Under the pieces are notes generated by a model. It had not been told where the DNA came from, made no database searches, and worked only from the letters and a program-made list of their open reading frames with translations. From Candidatus Saccharimonadales bacterium (lineage in GTDB: Bacteria > Patescibacteriota > Saccharimonadia > Saccharimonadales > Saccharimonadaceae): a stretch of 18,921 nucleotides of DNA. Of the stretch, positions 12,669-18,921 are shown one piece after another. The stretch covers positions 1 to 18,921 of the forward strand of contig JASLDG010000031.1 of NCBI GenBank assembly GCA_030146045.1. The letters are read 5' to 3'. Made by a program: the position numbers and the translations under genes. The first letter of the stretch is position 1, and every line of letters begins with the position of its first letter.

Positions 12669-14684
12669 AAACCACTGACACTTACATCGTTCTGGCGCCG
12701 TCGCATATGCGATGCGGTTATTTTCATCTCTCTTCTTGATGTCGCATTATTTTCTTATGCCTACCTCACGCACGCATCGTTTTTAACTGCCGACATGCTC
12801 CAAGTAACGCTTGTTGGCGTTTTTGCAGCCTTGGCGATCACAACAGCGCTTGCCGCTTATCTTGTCGTGCCAGAGAAGTATAAGTCCACTGTTTTTCTTA
12901 TCTCTTATATCTTCCTCATCATAACGACCGGGCGTATCACCGACACGACGGGCAGCATGAACTCTCCATTCATCGCCACATGGATCACGGTGCTTATTTT
13001 CTCGGGTATCTTCGGTATTCGTATGATTATCTTCTTGTTCGGATTTGTAACACTCAGTGTTATTTTTGGCACGGCCGCGGGATACATGAACGAAACACTA
13101 TTCACGCAAGTACTACTCGTCAGCTATCTGCCGGTGTTCATTAGTTATTTGCTGTGGCACAGCCAATCAGGGGCAGTCAATGCCAAAGATCGCGCTTACT
13201 ACGATCTTGCAAACGAGTTGAATCAAGTCTCAACTAAGGCGGAAGTCGTTATTAACGCCATTGGCGATGGCGTGATTGCCGTCAACAATAAAGGGAGTAT
13301 CGATCTTATTAATCCAGCGGCGCAACGAATCACTGGTTGGAAAAAAGAAGACGCGGTCGGGCAGGACTATCGAACAGTGCTCGCGCTTCTTGGAAGTGAT
13401 AGTCATGAGCTCCCTAAAGACAAAGACCCTGTCTTCGCGGTTCTTACAAACAATCAGCAGCAGCGCACAAGCGATCTCTCGCTTAAAACAAGTTCCGAAA
13501 AATCCCTTTCTCTCTCACTCGTCGCTTCACCTATCGGGAGACTCGGCTCAGGAGCAATCGTCGTATTCAGAGATACCACCAAGGAACGTGCCGAAGAACA
13601 TGAGCAAGCGGAATTTATTAGCACCGCAAGCCATGAAATGCGCACCCCTGTGGCATCGATCGAAGGTTATCTTGGGCTCGCACTCAATCCCGCAACCGCC
13701 ACTATTGATGACAAGGCTCGTGATTTCATCACAAAAGCACACGAGTCAGCCCAGCACCTTGGTCGACTCTTTCAGGATCTTCTTGATGTCAGCAAGGCTG
13801 ACGACGGCCGACTTTCAAACAATCCTAAGGTCATTAACGTCGTGAGTTTTACACAAGGCATCATAGAGGATCTCGCCCCCAAAGCTGAAGCAAAGAATCT
13901 CCGTATCTTCTTTAAGCCTGTCACGAATCCTGATGAAAAACTTGGCGGCCTCCCTTCAGTCACGCAAATATACTATAGCCATGTTGACGCCGACCATTTC
14001 CGCGAAGTCCTATCAAACCTCATTGAAAATGCCATTAAGTACACGCCGCAGGGTGAAGTAGTAATTGATATTAATGGTGACGATTCGCATGTCGTCGTCA
14101 GTATTTCCGATAGTGGCATTGGTATCCCTGCCGAAGATATTCCGCATCTTTTCCAAAAATTCTACCGTGTTGACAATACAGACACTCGTGAAATTGGCGG
14201 CACCGGGCTTGGCCTCTACCTTTGCCGTAAACTTATTGAAGCTATGGGTGGTCGCATATGGGTCGAAAGTGAATACAAAAAGGGGAGTACCTTTTTTGTT
14301 GAAACGCCACGCATGAGCCACGAAGAGGCAAATGCACTCATTGAAGGCGCTCTCGAAGATGATGCACCAAAAATAACTACTAAAAATAGTACCTATATTG
14401 AATCACCGTCTCAGTCACAGGGCGATACTTCAGTGAATGCTATGACGGTTCTCGATACAGCTGCTGCGCCTGCTCCAGTGGCCACAGCTCCAATCGTTGC
14501 TCCCACGCCGCCAACCACACCGTCGCCGATAACACCCAGTTCGCCTATACGCCCTGTGGCATCGCCAACCACACCGCAAGCACCAATTACACCTCTTTCA
14601 ACCGTCTCATCCGGAGCAACCCCACCTATACGTTCATCGCCAACTGTCTCACTTCCCACACGGCCACCCGAAAGACAATCATAA
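12666..14684 (+). CDS. Multi-pass membrane histidine kinase with PAS domain and Pro-rich tail (second pair)
   Basis: From the proposed ATC start the protein has 672 residues; from ATG 12795 it would have 629. The longer form begins KPLTLTSFWRRRICDAVIF and gains a first membrane helix, giving about six helices within residues 15-163. A PAS domain follows (AEVVINAIGDGVIAVNNKG to about 300). The HisKA H-box is FISTASHEMRTPVASIEGY, with H323 in long-form numbering. The ATPase has NLIENAIKYTPQGE, DSGIGIP, LFQKFYR and GTGLGLYLCR. After about residue 548 a tail of roughly 125 residues, rich in Pro, Thr, Ala and Ser, continues to the stop. Such a tail is unusual for a kinase. It probably phosphorylates the regulator encoded 54 bases downstream. 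Confidence 0.92.
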   Translation: MKPLTLTSFWRRRICDAVIFISLLDVALFSYAYLTHASFLTADMLQVTLVGVFAALAITTALAAYLVVPEKYKSTVFLISYIFLIITTGRITDTTGSMNSPFIATWITVLIFSGIFGIRMIIFLFGFVTLSVIFGTAAGYMNETLFTQVLLVSYLPVFISYLLWHSQSGAVNAKDRAYYDLANELNQVSTKAEVVINAIGDGVIAVNNKGSIDLINPAAQRITGWKKEDAVGQDYRTVLALLGSDSHELPKDKDPVFAVLTNNQQQRTSDLSLKTSSEKSLSLSLVASPIGRLGSGAIVVFRDTTKERAEEHEQAEFISTASHEMRTPVASIEGYLGLALNPATATIDDKARDFITKAHESAQHLGRLFQDLLDVSKADDGRLSNNPKVINVVSFTQGIIEDLAPKAEAKNLRIFFKPVTNPDEKLGGLPSVTQIYYSHVDADHFREVLSNLIENAIKYTPQGEVVIDINGDDSHVVVSISDSGIGIPAEDIPHLFQKFYRVDNTDTREIGGTGLGLYLCRKLIEAMGGRIWVESEYKKGSTFFVETPRMSHEEANALIEGALEDDAPKITTKNSTYIESPSQSQGDTSVNAMTVLDTAAAPAPVATAPIVAPTPPTTPSPITPSSPIRPVASPTTPQAPITPLSTVSSGATPPIRSSPTVSLPTRPPERQS

Positions 14685-14723
14685 ATAAGCATAAGGGCTA
14701 TAGCATTTTAAATTAGTATTTAG

Positions 14724-14729
14724 TAAAAT
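14724..14729 (+). promoter_or_regulatory. Possible -10 box before the second response regulator
   Basis: TAAAAT ends 9 bases before the ATG at 14739, and AGGA (14731-14734) lies between, 4 bases from the ATG. The gap after the kinase (54 bases) is AT-rich. A separate promoter is possible, but readthrough from the kinase is equally likely. Confidence 0.3.
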
Positions 14730-14738
14730 GAGGATAAT

Positions 14739-15644
14739 ATGACAAAGATTTTATTGGTAGAAGACGACAAAAGCCTGCGTGAGATTTACGGTGTGCGTCT
14801 CCTCGCGGAAGGATACGATATCGTTTCTGCAGGTGATGGCGAAGAAGCGCTTGCTATGGCCATCAAGGAAAAACCTAACCTGATCGTGAGCGATGTGATG
14901 ATGCCAAAGATCAGTGGCTTTGACATGCTTGATATCCTACGCAGCACCACCGAGACTCGTGATATTAAAGTTATCATGATGACAGCGCTCTCAAGTGATG
15001 ACCAGCGCACGCGAGGTGAGCAACTTGGCGCCGACCGCTATCTTGTCAAATCACAAGTTGGCATCGAAGATGTCGTTCGTACCGTGCACGAAGTGCTCGG
15101 CGACGGAGGAGCAGCTGCGCCTGTTGCGGCTGGCACACTTACACCGGCAAGCGCCGAAGAAAGCGACGAAAATCTCCCGCAGCCAACTGCACCATTTACC
15201 TCTGATCGGCCAGCCACACTTGGCGAGGACGCACTCAGCGCCGAAGAAAGTCCCGAAGCATCAGAAGAGCTCAAGAATCAAATAGAGCAAGAATTACAGG
15301 CACCAACAGAAAAGGTAGCTGCAAGCCAGGTTGATGAGGTCAGTCCCGAAGAAGGCGAACCTGCTCCGTCTAAGTTTAAGCAGCCCGACGTTGTCATTAC
15401 CGAGCATCCTACAATCACCCCAATCCATGGCTCGGCTGCAGCCACTTCCTCCACTGCAAACGATGACACTGCCGCTCCAGCGCAGCCACCGCAAGCTCCT
15501 ACCAATGCTCCTACTGCGCCAGCAGCACCTGCTCCCGCCGTCGCGGATCCAGCTCCAGCTCAAGATGCCGCAACAGGCGATGATAACGATGATGACGACG
15601 ACACGATCGCTCCATTACCTCCTCAGCCAACCGCGTCACAATAA
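14739..15644 (+). CDS. Response regulator with receiver domain and long acidic, Pro/Ala-rich tail
   Basis: 301 residues. The receiver (1-124) is complete, with ILLVEDDKS (E8, D9, D10), phospho-acceptor D52 in IVSDVMMP, switch T82 in IMMTAL and K104 in YLVKS. No DNA-binding or enzyme domain follows. Instead about 175 residues of low complexity are rich in Pro, Ala, Glu, Ser and Thr, ending in an Asp run (NDDDDDT). The tail is probably disordered and may act as a binding scaffold or tether; this is inference. The partner is the kinase immediately upstream. It is followed after 9 bases by a pseudouridine synthase gene, so the two are likely on the same mRNA. Confidence 0.92.
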   Translation: MTKILLVEDDKSLREIYGVRLLAEGYDIVSAGDGEEALAMAIKEKPNLIVSDVMMPKISGFDMLDILRSTTETRDIKVIMMTALSSDDQRTRGEQLGADRYLVKSQVGIEDVVRTVHEVLGDGGAAAPVAAGTLTPASAEESDENLPQPTAPFTSDRPATLGEDALSAEESPEASEELKNQIEQELQAPTEKVAASQVDEVSPEEGEPAPSKFKQPDVVITEHPTITPIHGSAAATSSTANDDTAAPAQPPQAPTNAPTAPAAPAPAVADPAPAQDAATGDDNDDDDDTIAPLPPQPTASQ

Positions 15645-15653
15645 GGTAATTGT

Positions 15654-16349
15654 ATGGGCCCGGATACAGAATCAGTTCGCTTGAACAAATATTTAGCACT
15701 GCAACTCGGCGTATCCCGCCGAGAAGCTGACGAAATGATCGAAAATGGCCTCGTACTTGTTAACGGTGAAGTTGCTACTCTTGGTACCCAGGTAACTCCA
15801 AATGATGAATTAATCGCACGTGGACAACCAGTCCAGGGTGGTGTGTCATTTATTTACGTGCTTTTTAATAAGCCTATAGGGTATGTGTGTTCGCGCAGCC
15901 AACAAGGCAATGCGCCAACAATCTATGATATCCTTCCTAAAAAATATCATGCACTCAAAACAGTCGGACGTCTCGATAAAGATAGCAGCGGCCTCATACT
16001 GCTCACTAACGATGGTGATTTCTCTCACACCATGACACATCCGATCTATAGTAAGACAAAAGTGTATGGTGTTCATCTTGATCGTGACCTTGAGCCACTT
16101 CACCAGCAAATGATTAGTGATCGAGGTATCGGCCTCGAAGATGGCGTCAGCAAGTTCGAACTCGAAAAAGTTCTCGATGACCGCCGAGATATGTGGCGTA
16201 TCCGCATGAGCGAGGGTCGCAACCGCCAAATCAGACGCACATTCGCAGCACTTGGCTACACTGTTACCGCACTCCATCGCACCGATTTTGGACCATATAC
16301 AATAGGTAGCCTCCAGCCCGGTGAAATCGAAGAGACTATTAAAAAGTAG
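15654..16349 (+). CDS. RsuA/RluB-family rRNA pseudouridine synthase
   Basis: This enzyme isomerises uridine to pseudouridine in ribosomal RNA. The 231 residues contain an N-terminal S4 RNA-binding domain (VRLNKYLALQLGVSRREAD to VNGEVATLG), then the catalytic domain: YVLFNKPIGYVCS, the active-site motif GRLDKDSSGLILLTNDG with D108, YGVHLDRDLEP and the signature MSEGRNRQIRRTFAALGY. Overall length fits RsuA/RluB/RluE/RluF. Which rRNA (16S or 23S) and which site is modified cannot be decided by eye. AAGG at 15643-15646 lies 7 bases before the ATG and overlaps the stop of the response regulator gene. Confidence 0.92.
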   Translation: MGPDTESVRLNKYLALQLGVSRREADEMIENGLVLVNGEVATLGTQVTPNDELIARGQPVQGGVSFIYVLFNKPIGYVCSRSQQGNAPTIYDILPKKYHALKTVGRLDKDSSGLILLTNDGDFSHTMTHPIYSKTKVYGVHLDRDLEPLHQQMISDRGIGLEDGVSKFELEKVLDDRRDMWRIRMSEGRNRQIRRTFAALGYTVTALHRTDFGPYTIGSLQPGEIEETIKK

Positions 16350-16350
16350 T

Positions 16351-16379
16351 TTGTAAATACTACTAATATCTGTTATAAT
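16351..16379 (+). promoter_or_regulatory. Promoter of the der-pth operon
   Basis: TTGTAA (16351-16356), a 17-base spacer and perfect TATAAT (16374-16379) with upstream TGT. The expected start near 16386 is two bases before the der ATG (16388), so the mRNA should be leaderless. The ATCTGTTA context matches that before smpB and gltX. Confidence 0.7.
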
Positions 16380-16387
16380 TAGAGGAT

Positions 16388-17800
16388 ATGGCTTCAAAAC
16401 TCCCTACGGTAGCAATCATCGGCCAAGCGAACGTTGGTAAAAGTTCGCTTTTTAACCGTATGGTACGTGCGCAGCAGGCAATTGTCGCTCGTGAAGCTGG
16501 CACCACCCGCGACAACGTACTCGGTAGGGTAGAATATAATTACCACCAATTCTGGCTAGTAGATACTGCCGGCCTCAAAGACCCTGATGATGAGTTCGAG
16601 GCAACAATCCAAGAGCAGATTACCGAAGCTGCTGACGCCGCTGACGTCATCCTCGTGGTTGTTGACAGCACTCAATACCCAAGTGATGAAGATCGCCTGG
16701 TGGCTAAAAAGGCTCTCAAAAGCAAGAAGCCCGTCATCCTCGTGACGAACAAAGCCGACCTCAAGGGCGCACTCCATAACGACGAATTCAAACGCCTTGG
16801 TGTCAAAACGATTATTCGCACAAGCGCTGAGCACAAAAGTGGTATCACCGATGTGCTTGATGCCGTTATCGAACATATCCCAGCCAAAAGTGAAGAGGTT
16901 GCCGATGATACACTCCGGATCGCTTTGATCGGGCGTCCAAATGTTGGTAAAAGTTCATTATTCAACACGCTCGCTGGCAAGCAGCAGGCTATCACCGCTA
17001 ATATCGCCGGTACAACGCGCGATGTCAACCGTGTAACGGTGAAGTTTCAGGGAAGAGATATTGAAATCCTCGATACGGCTGGTATGCGTAAGCCCGGTAA
17101 GCAAGAGGTTGGTATTGAGAAATTCTCCGCCCTCCGTGCCCTCCAGGCCATCGAGCAGGCCGATGTCTGCTTCCTCCTGATGGATGCTAATGAGCTCAAT
17201 ACCGCACTTGATCAGCGCTTGGCAGGAATCATCGCCGAAAGTGGCAAAGGCATGGCTATCGTGGTCAGTAAATGGGATGCTGTCGAAGACAAGGATGACA
17301 AAACGCGCGATTACCTTGCAAGCAAAATCTCCTATGCATTCAAATTCACCCCATGGGCACCCCTTATATTTACCAGTAGCGTCACCGGCCAAAACGTCAC
17401 TCGATTATTCGATCTTGCTCTCGATATCGAAGCACGTCGTCACCAAACCACCAAAACCCGCGTCTTAAACGAACTCTTGCAGCGTGCCGTACAAAAGCAT
17501 CCGCCGGCAGGACTTAAAAATACCCATCCAAAACTCCGCTATATCGTCCAGACCGATGATAATCCGCCATGGTTCGTTATTCATGGCTCGAATCTTAAAT
17601 TTGTTCACTGGAGCTACAAGCGTTATCTCGAGCGCCTCATCCGTGAAACGTATAACTACGCTGGCAGTCCCATCAAATTCAGCTATATTGATGAAAAGCA
17701 GGTGAAGAGCAATAAAGAGCGTATTGAACAAGGTAAGGCACCTGTCACCAAAGCCTACAAACAAGCCAGAGAAGCTGAAGTACACCAAGATAGCGAATAG
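16388..17800 (+). CDS. der: Ribosome-assembly GTPase Der (EngA)
   Basis: Der is an essential tandem GTPase that helps mature the large ribosomal subunit. The 470 residues hold two G domains and a C-terminal KH-like domain. The first G domain has GQANVGKSS (12-20), the TTRD switch, DTAGL and TNKAD. The second has GRPNVGKSS (182-190), GTTRD, DTAGMRKPGKQEVG and, where NKxD is expected, SKWD (294-297). The KH part includes RVLNELLQRAVQKHPP and WFVIHGSNLKFVHWSYKRYL. The C-terminus continues with a basic helix. The Ser in the second guanine-specificity motif departs from the consensus. The gene heads a two-gene unit with pth. Confidence 0.96.
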   Translation: MASKLPTVAIIGQANVGKSSLFNRMVRAQQAIVAREAGTTRDNVLGRVEYNYHQFWLVDTAGLKDPDDEFEATIQEQITEAADAADVILVVVDSTQYPSDEDRLVAKKALKSKKPVILVTNKADLKGALHNDEFKRLGVKTIIRTSAEHKSGITDVLDAVIEHIPAKSEEVADDTLRIALIGRPNVGKSSLFNTLAGKQQAITANIAGTTRDVNRVTVKFQGRDIEILDTAGMRKPGKQEVGIEKFSALRALQAIEQADVCFLLMDANELNTALDQRLAGIIAESGKGMAIVVSKWDAVEDKDDKTRDYLASKISYAFKFTPWAPLIFTSSVTGQNVTRLFDLALDIEARRHQTTKTRVLNELLQRAVQKHPPAGLKNTHPKLRYIVQTDDNPPWFVIHGSNLKFVHWSYKRYLERLIRETYNYAGSPIKFSYIDEKQVKSNKERIEQGKAPVTKAYKQAREAEVHQDSE

Positions 17801-17817
17801 TCGCCAGGAGGGTATCG

Positions 17818-18384
17818 ATGAAACTTATTTTTGCTCAAGGCAATCCCGGCACCGAGTATACACGAACTCGTCATAATGTCGGCTGGCAATGCCTTGACAC
17901 ACTTGCAGATGGTGCAATTTTCACACCCAAGCCAAAGTTTTTCGCCGATATCGCAGAGATTACTCAGGCAGGCGAGAAATGCCTCCTTGTAAAGCCCCAA
18001 ACCTTCTACAACGAAACTGGCCGTAGCCTGCGCGCCATTATGGATTTCTACAAGCTCTCACTCGACGACGTCCTCGTCATCCATGATGAACTCATGCTCG
18101 AATTCGGCAAAATCCGTGTCCGCCACAGCGGTCGCGACGCCGGCAACAACGGACTTAAATCACTTAATAGCCATGTTGGCGAAGATTTCACGCGCATCCG
18201 CATAGGGATTGCGACACCGCTCAGGCAGCAGATGGGTGACACCGCATTCGTGCTCGGTATCTTCAACGCAGACGAACAAGGCTTTCTCGACCGTGAAATA
18301 ATTCCGTCCATACTCACACTTATACGTGAATTTATTACCTCTGAACTGCCAGACCACAGTTTGACATTAGCGACAAAAGAATAA
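17818..18384 (+). CDS. pth: Peptidyl-tRNA hydrolase
   Basis: Pth frees tRNA from peptidyl-tRNAs that drop off the ribosome. The 188 residues match the bacterial enzyme. N9 and catalytic H19 lie in GNPGTEYTRTRHNVG, D90 in VIHDELML, and N111 in DAGNNGLKSL. Two residues differ from the common pattern: Y64 in QTFYNETG where Met is usual (M67 in E. coli), and N110 where His is usual (H113). A very strong ribosome binding site AGGAGGG (17806-17812) precedes the ATG, 17 bases after the der stop. The gene ends just before a hairpin terminator. Confidence 0.95.
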   Translation: MKLIFAQGNPGTEYTRTRHNVGWQCLDTLADGAIFTPKPKFFADIAEITQAGEKCLLVKPQTFYNETGRSLRAIMDFYKLSLDDVLVIHDELMLEFGKIRVRHSGRDAGNNGLKSLNSHVGEDFTRIRIGIATPLRQQMGDTAFVLGIFNADEQGFLDREIIPSILTLIREFITSELPDHSLTLATKE

Positions 18385-18385
18385 A

Positions 18386-18426
18386 CCCCTGCCTGTGAAA
18401 GGCAGGGGACGGTGGGATTTCCACCG
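18386..18426. terminator. Bidirectional terminator between pth and the last gene
   Basis: CCCCTGCCT (18386-18394) pairs with AGGCAGGGG (18400-18408) around GTGAA. A second hairpin, CGGTGG (18410-18415) with CCACCG (18421-18426), follows directly. On the plus strand the second is followed by ATTTT. On the minus strand the first is followed by TTTATTCTTTT. It can thus end both convergent units. Confidence 0.75.
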
Positions 18427-18434
18427 ATTTTAGG

Positions 18435-18921
18435 TTAGCAGTCCGGCGTCAGCTGCTGGGCGACCTGCTCGTCAAACCAGCGGGTCTTCCAGGCATCACT
18501 CGGCAGCCGTGCCGCCATAACAATACAGCAGTTGACTGCACCCACAGAGGCGCCAGCGTACTGGCGAGCGGCGTATTCGTCCAAGTACTTACGTACCGGC
18601 GTCGAGAACGCGAACATCACCTGGTCGATCAGTGCCTTCCAGATGGCCTGACCTTCGTCGCCCGGAGCAGGCCTAACTGCATGCACGGTCAAACTCCCAA
18701 GCGACCGGTCGTACATGTCCATCATGCCAGGTAGATCCTTGCGAATCGCCGCCACGATGTTCTCGAGCGTTTGGCTGTCGAGTTCGCGAGCTGATGCGGT
18801 ACGAGCTTCGTAGATATCAACCACACGTACAAACGTCGGTACAACTGCTCGCAGGCCGCTCCAGCCGAATCGCACGGTCGTAATACCCGTCTGTCGAGCA
18901 ACATGTTCGCGCACGATATCA
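18435..18921 (-). CDS. C-terminal part of an unidentified protein (5' end outside window)
   Basis: The frame is open to the window edge (a GTG at 18914 is probably internal) and ends in TAA at 18437-18435, giving 161 full codons. The protein looks soluble and mixed helix/strand: VRFGWSGLRAVVPTFVRVVD, SLGSLTVHAVRPAPGDEG, then a helical end with ALIDQVMFAFSTPVRKYLD. I do not recognise the family. Base composition is visibly richer in G and C than neighbouring genes, with many GCC, CTG and CGG-type codons. That could indicate a different origin or expression level. No membrane segment or catalytic motif is evident. Confidence 0.7.
   Translation of the reverse strand, partial: DIVREHVARQTGITTVRFGWSGLRAVVPTFVRVVDIYEARTASARELDSQTLENIVAAIRKDLPGMMDMYDRSLGSLTVHAVRPAPGDEGQAIWKALIDQVMFAFSTPVRKYLDEYAARQYAGASVGAVNCCIVMAARLPSDAWKTRWFDEQVAQQLTPDC

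Noticed and set aside
14685..14738. Possible terminator between the second kinase and its regulator (AGCAT repeated)
   Set aside because: The repeats are direct rather than inverted, and no stable stem can be drawn.
15278..15563. Minus-strand frames opposite the response regulator tail
   Set aside because: They arise from the repetitive GC-skewed codons of the Pro/Ala-rich tail and have no start signals.
1..18921. CRISPR array, transposon ends, prophage or attachment site
   Set aside because: No regularly spaced repeats, transposase or integrase motifs, or duplicated tRNA ends were seen on reading the window.

Overview
This 18.9 kb window looks like a conserved chromosomal segment of a small-genome bacterium of the Candidatus Saccharibacteria (TM7) / Patescibacteria type. 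That assignment is an inference. It rests on the mix of lineage-typical surface proteins (Tyr-rich class E-like sortase, PEGA-domain protein, DUF4367-like and DUF3048 membrane proteins), a KLGKR-type glutamyl-tRNA synthetase, divergent Pth and Der motifs, and several genes whose start codon lies only a few bases after a -10 box. TGA is used as a stop codon (xthA), so the UGA-recoded code of Gracilibacteria/SR1 is unlikely. I see no insertion sequence, prophage, CRISPR array or rRNA.

Layout. Positions 1-2753 hold the tail of an unidentified gene, smpB, xthA, a small single-pass membrane protein and a degenerate NAD(P)HX dehydratase-like protein, the last three tightly packed. Positions 2783-3745 encode an unknown soluble protein with a possible nuclease-like motif. 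A minus-strand tRNA-Leu(CAA) lies at 3758-3844, divergent from a sortase (3942-5093). The sortase converges on a minus-strand PEGA-domain membrane protein (5098-6555). A His-rich DUF4367-like membrane protein and gltX follow.

Positions 9257-12249 form an overlapping operon: a DUF3048 envelope protein, a membrane histidine kinase and a single-domain response regulator. tRNA-Glu(UUC) and a strong symmetrical terminator come next. A second two-component pair (12666-15644) is unusual in that kinase and regulator both carry long Pro/Ala/Thr-rich C-terminal tails. A RsuA/RluB-type pseudouridine synthase, der and pth follow. The window ends at a bidirectional terminator shared with a GC-richer minus-strand gene of unknown function.

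How the genes fit together. One set serves translation and ribosome upkeep (SmpB, GluRS, two tRNAs, pseudouridine synthase, Der, Pth). The other serves the cell surface and signal sensing (sortase, PEGA, DUF4367, DUF3048, two kinase/regulator pairs). Transcription units that head a cluster tend to start with an extended -10 box (TGNTANNNT) 7-13 bases before the ATG, so they are probably leaderless or nearly so. Internal operon genes instead have strong AGGAGG-type ribosome binding sites. I found no clearly new multi-gene system. The best leads are the shared leaderless promoter motif, a probable AUC start codon in the second kinase, tRNA precursors whose ends are buried in flanking hairpins, a 16-bp repeat read in two frames, and the paired low-complexity tails of the second two-component system.
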